From contig CAVWMF010000007.1 in NCBI GenBank assembly GCA_963756025.1, positions 186,001 to 250,000 of the forward strand: a DNA stretch of 64,000 bases, given 5' to 3'. The first letter of the stretch is position 1. Each line of letters starts with the position of its first letter. Origin of the DNA: Bog-473 sp963756025. Lineage in GTDB: Bacteria; Actinomycetota; Acidimicrobiia; Acidimicrobiales; RAAP-2. The notes below the pieces were generated by a model. That model had not been told where the DNA came from, made no database searches, and saw only the letters and a program-made list of their open reading frames with translations. This document shows, piece by piece, positions 44,063 through 52,544 of the stretch. The position numbers were made by a program, and so were the translations under genes.

Positions 44063-45371
44063 GGGAGGCTTTTCTCGCACCGGGAATCGCGATGTCGCGC
44101 TCGTCACTCCGACCACTTCCCCGCTCGGCCAACTCGCGGAACTCCTCGGGCACACGGTCTGTACCCGAGAGGACGGACGTGGCATAGCCGACGGCAGCCC
44201 GGCCGAACTTGTCACGGATGGCGTCGATCGACCGGTCGACCCCCCATCTGTCGACTTCGAGCTCTGCTCTCGGCCGGTCCAGGTGCCCCTCGCTCTGCGG
44301 GCGATCGGTGTGATCCAGGGGCAGCTCGAGCTGCAAGGAATGTTCCGGGGAGAGGTTGGAGACCGAAATCGCCAACAGGGTGATCTCCTGTTCCTGGTTG
44401 TCGGCGATGGCCGCCCGGGCGAGCTGATCGGCCACCTCTCGCAGCGTCAGAGTTGTCGAGATGGCAACGGGGAGCGTGGCCGATCGGGTTACTGAACGAA
44501 GTTGGGGGAACCTGACCCGAACGGTCACTGTGCGACCAGCCATGTTTGCCTTGCGGAGCCGGCCGGCCACCCGGTCACCCAGGTAGCCCAGCGTCTCGCG
44601 GACGAGCGCCGGAGTGGCCCGCTGTCGTCCGAGGGCGGCCTGGGCGCCCATGGACCTGGACCGGGCCGGCGTCTGCACGGTGCGGGCGTCGATGTTGGCC
44701 GAGAGCGCGCCCAACTTGGCCCCCACCGCGTGGCCGAGCAGGCTTTCGAGGATCGGGCTACCCGTCTCGGCGAGTTGACCGATCGTATGGATCCCGGCCT
44801 CGTGCAGGTGCCGTTCCGTCGTTGGCCCGACGCCCCAGATCAGCCGGATGGGAAGCGGATCGAGGAAGTGGCGCTCCTCGTCGGGCTCCACCACCAGCAG
44901 ACCGTCGGGTTTGGCCACTTGTGATGCCACCTTGGCCAGATGCTTGGTGCGGGCCACGCCAACCGACAGGGGGAGCCCGATCTCCTCGCGGACCCTTCGG
45001 CGCACCGCCGCGGCGATCTCGACCGGTGCGCCGAACAGGTGGACGGCCCCTGCAACGTCCAGGAAGGCCTCATCGATCGACACCCGCTCGACGCGAGGCG
45101 TGAAATCGTGGAATATCGACACCACCTCGTCACCGAATTGCTGATAGCGGCGGAAATGGCCGTCGACGAAGAGAAGGTCGCCGCAGAGCTGGCGTGCCCG
45201 CCAGCCCGGCATGCCGGCTCGCACGCCGTACACCCGGGCCTCATAGGAGGCCGCCAGGACCACGCCACCACCCACCGCGATCGGCCGGTCGCGCAGCGAG
45301 GGATCCAACAGCTGCTCGACGGACGCGTAGAACGCATCGAGGTCCGCGTGCAGGATCGTCGCTCGGCTCAC
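44034..45371 (-). CDS. dinB: DNA polymerase IV (Y-family, translesion)
   Basis: A 445-residue Y-family polymerase for error-prone bypass of DNA damage. Catalytic motifs are HADLDAFYASVEQ near residue 8 and SIDEAFLDVAG near 95; the helix-hairpin-helix LIWGVGPTTERHL and the little-finger domain follow. GTG 45371 is chosen because homologs begin close to this motif and because a perfect SOS core lies at 45401-45412; longer starts would put that box inside the gene. GTG 45383 is an alternative. Regulation by LexA is strongly suggested. Confidence 0.95.
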   Translation of the reverse strand: MSRATILHADLDAFYASVEQLLDPSLRDRPIAVGGGVVLAASYEARVYGVRAGMPGWRARQLCGDLLFVDGHFRRYQQFGDEVVSIFHDFTPRVERVSIDEAFLDVAGAVHLFGAPVEIAAAVRRRVREEIGLPLSVGVARTKHLAKVASQVAKPDGLLVVEPDEERHFLDPLPIRLIWGVGPTTERHLHEAGIHTIGQLAETGSPILESLLGHAVGAKLGALSANIDARTVQTPARSRSMGAQAALGRQRATPALVRETLGYLGDRVAGRLRKANMAGRTVTVRVRFPQLRSVTRSATLPVAISTTLTLREVADQLARAAIADNQEQEITLLAISVSNLSPEHSLQLELPLDHTDRPQSEGHLDRPRAELEVDRWGVDRSIDAIRDKFGRAAVGYATSVLSGTDRVPEEFRELAERGSGRSDERDIAIPGARKASLTTANPAGD

Positions 45372-45398
45372 TGTCGGTAGCACACCTGGACAGGATAG

Positions 45399-45414
45399 TC
45401 GAACATACGTTCGC
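45399..45414. promoter_or_regulatory. LexA (SOS) box before dinB
   Basis: TCGAACATACGTTCGC matches the actinobacterial/Gram-positive LexA consensus TCGAACNNNNGTTCGA at all but the last position. The GAAC-N4-GTTC core is intact, 28-43 bases upstream of the dinB start. Confidence 0.85.
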
Positions 45415-45462
45415 CTTCCCGGGCCGCCCGGCACCACGCTTTGCCTGTTCCGTAACCTATCT

Positions 45463-45473
45463 GTTACCGTAAC
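45463..45473. promoter_or_regulatory. GTTAC-C-GTAAC palindrome
   Basis: Perfect five-base arms around one base, with a further GTAAC at 45452-45456. It lies between dinB and the gene at 45539 and could be an operator for the latter. Confidence 0.35.
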
Positions 45474-45538
45474 CGACGTATTACCAATACGGGAGACCAT
45501 CTGGCCGCTGATGGCGCCGAGAACGGAGAAGGTCGATC

Positions 45539-46165
45539 GTGGGGTCGAAGGAGACCTGGGAACACATCCACGCCGAACGGGCAGCGATGGCCGACGCGCT
45601 GGCCGGCCTCACGCCGGAACAATGGGCGAGCCCGTCATGGTGCGAAGGTTGGACGGTCCAACAGACGGCAGGGCACATCCTGGCGGCAGCGGAACAGACC
45701 ATCCCCAACTTCTCCAAGGAACTGTTCGCCGCTCGCTTCAGATTCAATGTCTTCACCGACGAGGGAGCGAAACGGCTTGGCGCGCTGCCGGCCGATGAAT
45801 TGGTCCGCCGTCTGCGCGCGCGCACGACGACGACGAATCATCCGCCCGCTCCGGTGACGGCGATGCTCGGCGAGATCATCGTTCACGGGGAGGACATCCG
45901 CCGGCCGCTCGGATTGGAACACCAGTCACCCGTGCCGGCGCTCGTCGCGGTGGCGGACAGTTGGAAGGGCTCCAACCTACTGATCGGCGCCAAGCGTCGG
46001 ATCACCGGATTGCACCTGCGCGCGACAGACACCGAGTGGGCGCACGGCAACGGGCCAGAGGTTGCCGGTCCGCTGCAATCGTTGATCCTGGCCATGACCG
46101 GACGCAAGGCGGTCTTCGGTGACCTCGCCGGCGACGGCCTCGCGGAGCTCGCCACCCGGCCCTGA
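45539..46165 (+). CDS. Mycothiol-dependent maleylpyruvate isomerase-family (DinB-like four-helix) protein
   Basis: A 208-residue protein of the MDMPI-like family. The N-terminal EHIHAERAAMADALAGLTPEQWASPSWCEGWTV pattern, the GHILAAAE segment near residue 46 and IIVHGEDIRRPLG near 112 supply the three His expected to bind a metal. Such proteins use mycothiol or related thiols in isomerisation or detoxification; family members are often of unknown substrate. GGAG precedes GTG 45539. It is divergent from dinB and convergent with a TetR gene, separated by a strong hairpin. Confidence 0.8.
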   Translation: MGSKETWEHIHAERAAMADALAGLTPEQWASPSWCEGWTVQQTAGHILAAAEQTIPNFSKELFAARFRFNVFTDEGAKRLGALPADELVRRLRARTTTTNHPPAPVTAMLGEIIVHGEDIRRPLGLEHQSPVPALVAVADSWKGSNLLIGAKRRITGLHLRATDTEWAHGNGPEVAGPLQSLILAMTGRKAVFGDLAGDGLAELATRP

Positions 46166-46193
46166 AACCCGGAGACCGCGGCCCCGCTGCACT

Positions 46194-46228
46194 GGGACAG
46201 TCCCCGCCCTAGGGGCGGAGACTGTCCC
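46194..46228. terminator. Long hairpin, probable bidirectional terminator
   Basis: GGGACAGTC (46194-46202) pairs with GACTGTCCC (46220-46228); inside, CCGCCC and GGGCGG pair around the loop TAG with one mismatch between. The 16-bp stem lies between the convergent gene ends at 46165 and 46209 and overlaps the TetR stop. A TTTT run follows at 46234 on the plus strand. Confidence 0.7.
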
Positions 46229-46808
46229 GCAGGTTTTGGATGCCCATGTCCAGTGCGGCCTCGAGATGACGCAACTGGCCCGTAGCGAGCATGACCAACA
46301 CTCCCCCTTGAATGCCGGCGAGCAGAGCGGCGGCCGCGAGGCACACGTCGATGTCGGCTGCGACCTTCCGCCGAACCTGCATCTCGCGTATGCCGGCGAT
46401 GATCTCCGCCTCCCACTGTCCGAGCAACTCGGTGATGATCGCCTGGGCACCAGGGGTGTTGCGCCCGAGCTGGGTGACGAGCGTGCTCAACGGACACTCC
46501 TGCCCCTGCTTTCGATAGCGGTCCACGACCGCATCCCTCCACGCCTCCCATGCTCGCCACGAAGTCAGGTGGGCCAGATACGGCTGCTGATCCGAGAGGA
46601 CCCGTGCGGCCTCATAACGGGCTGCAGCGAGAAGCAGCTGCTCCTTTCCTTCGGGGAAGTAGTGGAACAGTTGGCTCTTGCTCGTTGCCGTCCGGGCCAT
46701 GACGTCCTCGAGAGTGGTCGAGACCCCCTGGTCCCGAAACTCGGCTGCGGCGCCTTCGATGATGCGCTGCCGGGTGGCAAGGCCCTTCCGTGTCAATGCC
46801 TGCGGCAA
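46209..46808 (-). CDS. TetR family regulator
   Basis: A 199-residue TetR protein. The helix-turn-helix is about residues 10-57 (VSTTLEDVMARTATSKSQLFHYFPEGKEQL), followed by a helical ligand domain similar to the TetR/AcrR C-terminal 33-type. TTG 46808 has GGGAGAG seven bases upstream. It is divergent from an SDR gene, and two 18-bp palindromes occupy the 87-base gap, so autoregulation and control of the SDR are very likely. Confidence 0.9.
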   Translation of the reverse strand: MPQALTRKGLATRQRIIEGAAAEFRDQGVSTTLEDVMARTATSKSQLFHYFPEGKEQLLLAAARYEAARVLSDQQPYLAHLTSWRAWEAWRDAVVDRYRKQGQECPLSTLVTQLGRNTPGAQAIITELLGQWEAEIIAGIREMQVRRKVAADIDVCLAAAALLAGIQGGVLVMLATGQLRHLEAALDMGIQNLRDSLRP

Positions 46809-46825
46809 TGGTTTCTCTCCCGATT

Positions 46826-46843
46826 TTGGACTTGCTGGTCCAG
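46826..46843. promoter_or_regulatory. TetR operator copy 1
   Basis: TTGGACTTGCTGGTCCAG is an imperfect copy of the palindrome at 46860, with the same arms and spacer length. It lies 17 bases upstream of the TetR start, so a bound repressor would block its own promoter. Confidence 0.75.
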
Positions 46844-46859
46844 TCTATGGAGGCCATGG

Positions 46860-46877
46860 TTGGACTAGGGAGTCCAA
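46860..46877. promoter_or_regulatory. TetR operator copy 2, perfect palindrome
   Basis: TTGGACTAGGGAGTCCAA has exact seven-base arms around AGGG. It lies 18 bases upstream of the SDR start and 34 bases, centre to centre, from copy 1. Confidence 0.82.
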
Positions 46878-46895
46878 TCTAACCGGAGGTTCATC

Positions 46896-47648
46896 ATGGG
46901 CACACGACTGGAAGATCGCGGGGCACTTGTCACCGGTTCCACCGACGGGATCGGCGTGGCCATCGCGCACGCTCTCGCCGGCGAAGGAGCGCACGTCATC
47001 GTCAGCGGGCGAAACGAAGGTCGGGGCAACAGCGTCGTGGCCTCGATCACTGCGTCGGGTGGGCGGGCGGACTTCGTCGCGGCCGACCTCTCCACCCCAG
47101 CGGGGACACGCTCTTTGGCGGAGGCGGCGACACGGAGAGCCGGGGGTCAACTCGAAATACTGGTCAACAATGCCGCCATGCTGATCACGCCTTCGCCGAG
47201 CGCAGACGTGGCCGGAGACCTCATCGACCAGGCCTTTGCCGTCAACGTCCGGGCGGCCTTCCTCCTGACCGGCATCATCGCTCCGGCCATGGCGGCGCAG
47301 GGACGGGGTGCCATCGTCAACATGGGCTCCATCAACGGCCTCATCGGCATGGGAGGGTCGGCGCTCTACAGCGCGACGAAGGCGACCATCCATTCGCTCA
47401 CCAAGTCGTGGGCGGCCGAATACGGCCCGCACGGGGTCAGAGTGAACACCGTGGCGCCGGGGCCGACACTCACACCCACAGTGCTCGAAATGCAGGAGTA
47501 TCTCGCTCCCTTCATCGCCTCGATACCCTCGCAACGGGCCAGTACCCCCGAGGAGGTCGCTGCAGCGGTGCTCTTTCTCGTCAGCGACGACGCATCCAAT
47601 ATTCACGCGGCAACGCTCTCGGTCGACGGCGGTCGGGCGGCCCTGTGA
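46896..47648 (+). CDS. Short-chain dehydrogenase/reductase
   Basis: A 250-residue classical SDR. TGSTDGIGVA near residue 14, SGRNEG after beta-2 (Arg favours NADP), NNAAM near 90, NMGSING with the Ser near 143 and YSATKAT with the Tyr/Lys near 156-160 are all present. CCGGAGG precedes the ATG. Its expression should be repressed by the divergent TetR protein through the twin operators. The substrate is unknown and presumably matches the regulator's ligand. Confidence 0.93.
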   Translation: MGTRLEDRGALVTGSTDGIGVAIAHALAGEGAHVIVSGRNEGRGNSVVASITASGGRADFVAADLSTPAGTRSLAEAATRRAGGQLEILVNNAAMLITPSPSADVAGDLIDQAFAVNVRAAFLLTGIIAPAMAAQGRGAIVNMGSINGLIGMGGSALYSATKATIHSLTKSWAAEYGPHGVRVNTVAPGPTLTPTVLEMQEYLAPFIASIPSQRASTPEEVAAAVLFLVSDDASNIHAATLSVDGGRAAL

Positions 47649-47666
47649 TTCCCGCCGGCTGGGCGT

Positions 47667-48969
47667 CTAACTGCGGGGAACGTCCTTCCACGGCGAGTCC
47701 CTCCAGGCATCGGGCTCACGCGGAAGACCCAGCACGCGCTCCGCCACCACGTTCTTGTTTATCTCGGTCGTCCCTCCCTCGATGGTATTGGCCCGGCTCC
47801 GCAGCATGCCCATGACCTCGTAGGGAAGATCTTCGCCGTACCGTTCGGGGGTGACCGGGCCGAGCCGACCTTCGCCGGCAGGGTCGACCCAGGCGATGGC
47901 CCCGGTCCCCAGCTGGTCTGCCGCCGCATTCTGCATGCGCTGGTTGAGATCGCCCTGGTGGACTTTGCCGATGGAGCTTTCCGGGCCGAGGGGACGCCCC
48001 GTGTTGCGTCCGGCTCTCGCCCGCTGGTTCGTCCAGTTGCGGATCCGGTCCTCGGACCACAGGGTGACCAGCCGTTGGCGCGTCACCGCGTCGTCCCATG
48101 CCGCGCGGCCGTCGCTGTCGCGCGCGCCGGGCCAACGAGAGCAGCCGGTCCGCCCCTCCCCCGCCGATCCGGTCGACACCGCCCGAGCCCGAACCGGCGA
48201 CCATCTGCCGTTCGCCCGACAATGTCGCATTGGCGACCGACCACCCGTCGTTCTCGGATCCGACCCGGCGCGTGTCCGGGATCCGGACGGCGTCCAGGAA
48301 GACCTCGTTGAAATCGACATCACCGGTGATATGGCGCAGGGGACGGACCTCCACGCCCGGTGCGTGCATGTCCACCATGAGGTAGGTGAGCCCGCGGCGC
48401 TTGGGCACCTCTGGATCCGTCCTCGCCAAAAGGACGCCGAAGTCAGCGAGGTGGGCCCACGTGCTCCACACCTTCTGCCCGGTGACCACCCAGTCGTCGC
48501 CGTCCCGGACGGCCCTCGTGGACAGCGAGGCCAGGTCGGAACCGGCACCCGGCTCGCTGAAAAGCTGGCACCAGATCTCTACGTTGGCGACGATCGGAGG
48601 CAGGAACCGCCGCCGCTGCTCCTCGGTTCCGTGCGCAAAGAGAGCGGGCGCGGCCAGGTTGAGACCCAGCGGGTTGAGACGGCCGAGATTGAGCGGCGCC
48701 AGCTCCGCTTCGACCTCTTGCGCCTCTGCGGCGCTCAGACCGGCCCCTCCGTACTCGACGGGCCAGGTGGCGACCACCAACCCCGTCGCGGCGAACTGGG
48801 GGTACCACTCTTCGTACTCAGCCCTCGAGCGCACCTCGCGCAGAGCACGCGCACCACCTCGTGCAGCCGCTTCCCGCCATGTCTCGGGAACGGCTTCCTC
48901 CATCCACCGGCGCACTCGGGCCCGCAACTCGTCCGGCTCGAGGCCGGCCACGAACGGGGATTGCGGCAT
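47667..48969 (-). pseudogene. Acyl-CoA dehydrogenase, frameshifted
   Basis: The 5' part (48969 to about 48130) encodes a normal dehydrogenase start with LFSEPGAGSDLAS and GQKVWSTWAHLADFG. After GGGGADRLLSLARR the family sequence continues only one frame over (ARDSDGRAAWDDAVTRQR) and ends in EGGTTEINKNVVAERVLGLPRE at 47667, including the catalytic Glu. The switch falls in a CG-dinucleotide run near 48119-48126, consistent with loss of two bases or gain of one. Repaired, it would be about 434 residues. It is the last gene of an operon with 1- to 4-base overlaps. A sequencing error is as likely as real decay. Confidence 0.85.
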
Positions 48970-49784
48970 TAGCGACCCTTGAATTCGGGATCCCGGCGCT
49001 CCTTCAACGCGCCGAGGCCCTCACGAAAGTCCTCACTGCGCGAAGAGATCTCCAGAGCAAAGGCCTCGTTTCGCAGCTGGCCGTCCAACGGCAGCGCGTC
49101 TCCCGCCAGGAGCAACCACTTCGTAAGCCCGAGCGCGACCGTGGGGCCGGCCGCCAATCGATGCGCCAACTCCGAGGCAACGGCTTCCACGTCGTCGCGT
49201 GACACCGACTGTTGCACGAGACCCCACTCGACAGCCTCCGCTCCACTTAGACGTCGACCGAGCAACAGGAGTTCGCGGGCGCGGACCACACCGACGAGAC
49301 GCGGGAGCAGCCACGTCGCGCCGCTGTCCGGCGAGAACCCCCGCTGCGAGAAAGGTGCCCAGAAGGTGGCGTCCGCCGCAGCAACCGTGAAGTCCGCTGC
49401 CGCAGCCAGCTGAAGCCCGATGCCGACAGCCCAGCCCTTCACCGCGCACACGACGGGTACCTGGACTTCGCAGAGCAGAGGTATGAGCCGATGGGCCAAC
49501 GAGGGCAGCCGCCGTTGGATCGACCCGACCCTGGGCCTACTCCCGGTGTCGGCGTTGCGGGCGATGACATCGGCGCCACCGCAGAAATGCTCACCCGCGC
49601 CGGTGAGGAGGATAGCCCGGACGCTCTCGTCCCGGCCCGCCAGATCGACGGCGTCGATCAACCCCGCCATCATGATGTCGTCGATGGCGTTGCGCTGGTC
49701 GGGTCGCTCCAGGCGCAATGTGAGGACGGCGCCGCGCTGGGCCACGGCGAGACCGGGCACTGATCGATCGCTGCCGACGGTCAT
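48969..49784 (-). CDS. Enoyl-CoA hydratase/isomerase family protein, PaaG-like
   Basis: A 271-residue crotonase. HFCGGADVI near residue 67 and CAVKGWAVGIGLQLAAAAD near 114 form the oxyanion hole. The usual Glu positions are absent; instead FSQRGFSPDSGATWLLPRLVG near 145 carries the Asp typical of PaaG/dienoyl-CoA isomerase-type enzymes. It would shift a double bond in an acyl-CoA. Start and stop overlap its neighbours by four and one bases, placing it firmly in the 47667-52498 operon. Confidence 0.9.
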   Translation of the reverse strand: MTVGSDRSVPGLAVAQRGAVLTLRLERPDQRNAIDDIMMAGLIDAVDLAGRDESVRAILLTGAGEHFCGGADVIARNADTGSRPRVGSIQRRLPSLAHRLIPLLCEVQVPVVCAVKGWAVGIGLQLAAAADFTVAAADATFWAPFSQRGFSPDSGATWLLPRLVGVVRARELLLLGRRLSGAEAVEWGLVQQSVSRDDVEAVASELAHRLAAGPTVALGLTKWLLLAGDALPLDGQLRNEAFALEISSRSEDFREGLGALKERRDPEFKGR

Positions 49785-51049
49785 CGCAGCGGAGCCGCTG
49801 AGCCGTCAGCGAACGCGTCGGCGATGGCCCGGAGGGCTTCGGTCAGATTGCGGGCGCCTCCCGGCGGATCGGGCAGCACGACGTCGCCGCCCTCACGACT
49901 GGGAAGGATGATCGTGGCGTGCCCGGGTGTCGTGATGTCGCCCCGCTGGTTTTCGGTCTGCACGTCGAGGTCGACGGCATGACCCCCATTGGCCGTCCGG
50001 AACTTCCGGGTGATCACGCCGGTGAGCCACTGGGTGTCCCCGACAAAGTTGAATCCGCGGAATTCGCAATCGAGCTTCCAGAGCCAGCCGGCATCACCCA
50101 TCCAGTCCGTGCAGAGGTGGATCAGCCAGGTCTCACGCATCCGTCCGTAGTCGAAGGTCGTCGGATTGCCGGCCCGCCGGGCGAACGCGGGGTCCCAGTG
50201 GACCCGTTGCATGACGTCAGGGATATTGAGCTCATCGCGGTGGAAAAACCGCGGGATCCGTTGGCGATTCTGATACCCGAGCCGGAGGGGCTTGACGCCG
50301 TACAGGCCCATCCCCATGCCGACGTGCCAGCAGATCATGTCGGTGACGGTCAGAGGACCTTTGACCATCGGTCCGACCCGGTCCCCCACACGCACGTCCT
50401 CCCAATGGCGCCGGGTCGGCCCCAACGGTGCCTCCGACGCGTAGGTGCGGTCGATCCGCGCGATCTCCTCGTCGGTGTAGGGAGCCACCTCGATCGCGTC
50501 GTACTTCTTCTTCTCCTTGGCCTTCGCTCGTTCGGTCCGGACCATCAGGCGGTACTGGGCCGAAAGGACCTCCCCGTCTGCGTCCTGGAAGACCTGGCCC
50601 GTCCATTCGTGCACCGCTCGGCCGGCGAATTCGCTCGCCTTGTCGAAGACCCCCACCAATGCATTGCGCCGGCGCACCCGTCTGCCCGGGCGCAGCGGCC
50701 GCCACCACTCTCTGGCGCTGGCCGCGTAAAAAGCATGCACGCCGCGCAGGGGGTCACCACGCATGAGGTCACGCCATTGCGGCGCCACCTCGGTCACCTC
50801 GTCCTCGCCGATCAGCGAGTCACCACCGACGAGGGGCGGCGGCGCGATCACGCTGCCCCAAGGGCCCGCTTCGGCATAGTGCTCGTCCGACCAGAGCGGA
50901 TTGTCGTCGCCGTAGGCTTGCGCCACGTGACGGAACGCGTCAACGTCCGGACGCAGGTAGTGCGGGGCGACCGGATGCGGCTCAGGGATCCCGATGCGAC
51001 TGCACAATCGGGCGATCGCCTCGTCGGTGATCGTCCCCGGGTCGCTCAT
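49781..51049 (-). CDS. FAS1-like/MaoC double hot-dog dehydratase family protein
   Basis: A 422-residue protein of the FAS1-like dehydratase type. The N-terminal half has AYGDDNPLWSDEHYAEAGPWGSVIAPPP, the hydratase-like loop near residues 45-72. The second half carries GPLTVTDMICWHVGMG and FDYGRMRETWLIHLCTDWMGD, with His and Asp where MaoC proteins hold their catalytic pair. It probably hydrates or dehydrates a bulky enoyl-CoA, complementing the isomerase-like crotonase downstream. Both junctions are ATGA overlaps. Confidence 0.82.
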   Translation of the reverse strand: MSDPGTITDEAIARLCSRIGIPEPHPVAPHYLRPDVDAFRHVAQAYGDDNPLWSDEHYAEAGPWGSVIAPPPLVGGDSLIGEDEVTEVAPQWRDLMRGDPLRGVHAFYAASAREWWRPLRPGRRVRRRNALVGVFDKASEFAGRAVHEWTGQVFQDADGEVLSAQYRLMVRTERAKAKEKKKYDAIEVAPYTDEEIARIDRTYASEAPLGPTRRHWEDVRVGDRVGPMVKGPLTVTDMICWHVGMGMGLYGVKPLRLGYQNRQRIPRFFHRDELNIPDVMQRVHWDPAFARRAGNPTTFDYGRMRETWLIHLCTDWMGDAGWLWKLDCEFRGFNFVGDTQWLTGVITRKFRTANGGHAVDLDVQTENQRGDITTPGHATIILPSREGGDVVLPDPPGGARNLTEALRAIADAFADGSAAPLR

Positions 51050-52498
51050 GACATGTCCCCCTTCGGCCGTGCCCCATAGTCGGCCCGTAATGCACCCCGC
51101 TGCAGTTTGCCCACCTCGGTGCGCGGGAGTGCAACGATCGGGATGAAATCTACCGGCACTTTGTAGGGCACAAGGTTGGACCGGCAGAGCTGCCGTAGCC
51201 CGTCGACATCGAGAGCCGAGTCCGCCACCACGTAGGCCACCGGCACCTCACCCAGGCGTTCGTCGGGGACCCCCACCACCGCGGCGTCGCTCACCCCGGG
51301 GGCGAGCTTCAGCACCTCTTCGACCTCTTCGGGAAAGACCTTGTTGCCTCCCCGGTTGATCAGGTCGCCGACCCGGCCTTCGATCCAGACGAATCCCTCC
51401 GGATCGAGCCGGGCCAGATCGCCCGTGGCGATGAATCCCCCGTCGTCGGTCCGATCTTCAAGGGATCCGCCGGCGACGTAGCCCTCCGCCACCCTCGGCG
51501 GCCGTACCCACAACTCGCCGACGCTTCCCGAAAGGTGCGGATCCCCACCAACGATCTTCGAGCGCGACGCCCGGGTGCGGCCGGCCTGCCGCGCCCACCT
51601 TCTCGGGATGCTCCCTGGCATCCGTTGCGGTCCATCCGATCACCTCGCCCATCTCGGCCTGACCGTAGCTGTTGAGCACGAAGACACCAAAGCGATCCAT
51701 GAAGCGCCGCGCCTGGGTCGGAGAAAGCGGAGCCGTGATGCTCCGGACGAAGCGCAACGGGGAAAGGCTTTCAAGGGCGGCGTCGGCGTTCAACATGGCT
51801 ATCGCTGCGGGTGGAAGGACGGTGGAGCGAATGTCGTGGTCGTGGACCAGGCGAGCGAACTCCGATGTCGTGAACCGGTCCATGATCACCAGCGGTGCCC
51901 CCGCTCTGAGCCCGAAAAGGGCGTTGTACATGCCCGCATTCAAGGCGAGGGAGACGGGGATGAGATTGGGCGACGGAGTCCGGCCCTCGCGTCGCTCACT
52001 CCCGCGCAGAGGCACCAGGACCCGATCGAGGAGCTCGAGGTACGCGCTGTGGGTATGCAGGATCGCCTTCGGCGCCCCGGTCGTCCCCGACGTCCACATC
52101 ACGAACGCCACGTCCGGACCGAAGGAACGGGGCGAGTCGATCGCCCGGATGGCGCCATCGGGCTCGACGAGGACAACTGGGTTCGTCGCATCGAGGAGCG
52201 CCTGCAGGCCGGCCTCGGGGAGCCTGTCATTGATCGGGATCAGGACGGCACCGGCCAGCCAGGTGGCCATCGTGGCGACCACGAAATCGGGGCTATTGGC
52301 CATCCGGAGGCCAACGCCGTGACCGGTTTTCACGCCGGATGCCCGAAGATCGGCCGCCAGGGCCCGCGCGCGGGCTCGGGCAACGCCTGCGGTGAGCACC
52401 TGACCTCCACCGTGGAGGAGTTCCTGCTCGTCAGCGAAGGGATGGTCGACGAGCAGCGCGGCCAGGGTCGCGGACGAGCCGGCGCCCGCGTCGTTCAC
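51046..52498 (-). pseudogene. AMP-forming acyl-CoA synthetase, frameshifted
   Basis: The first segment from GTG 52498 holds the P-loop FVMWTSGTTGAPKA near residue 131 and NSYGQAEMGEV near 277. After GRPHPGVAL the adenylate-forming fold continues one frame over with IVGGDPHLSGSVGELWVRPP, then FIATGDLARLD, GRVGDLINRGGNKV and the C-terminal TEVGKLQRGALR with the catalytic Lys. The break lies near 51553-51575, most simply one extra base in GAAGATC. Repaired length is about 483 residues. It would activate the acid substrate of this operon. An assembly error would restore a normal gene. Confidence 0.85.
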
Positions 52499-52544
52499 AG
52501 GGACCCCCGGGGGTCGCCCGGCTGCACGAAACCGTACCTTCGGA

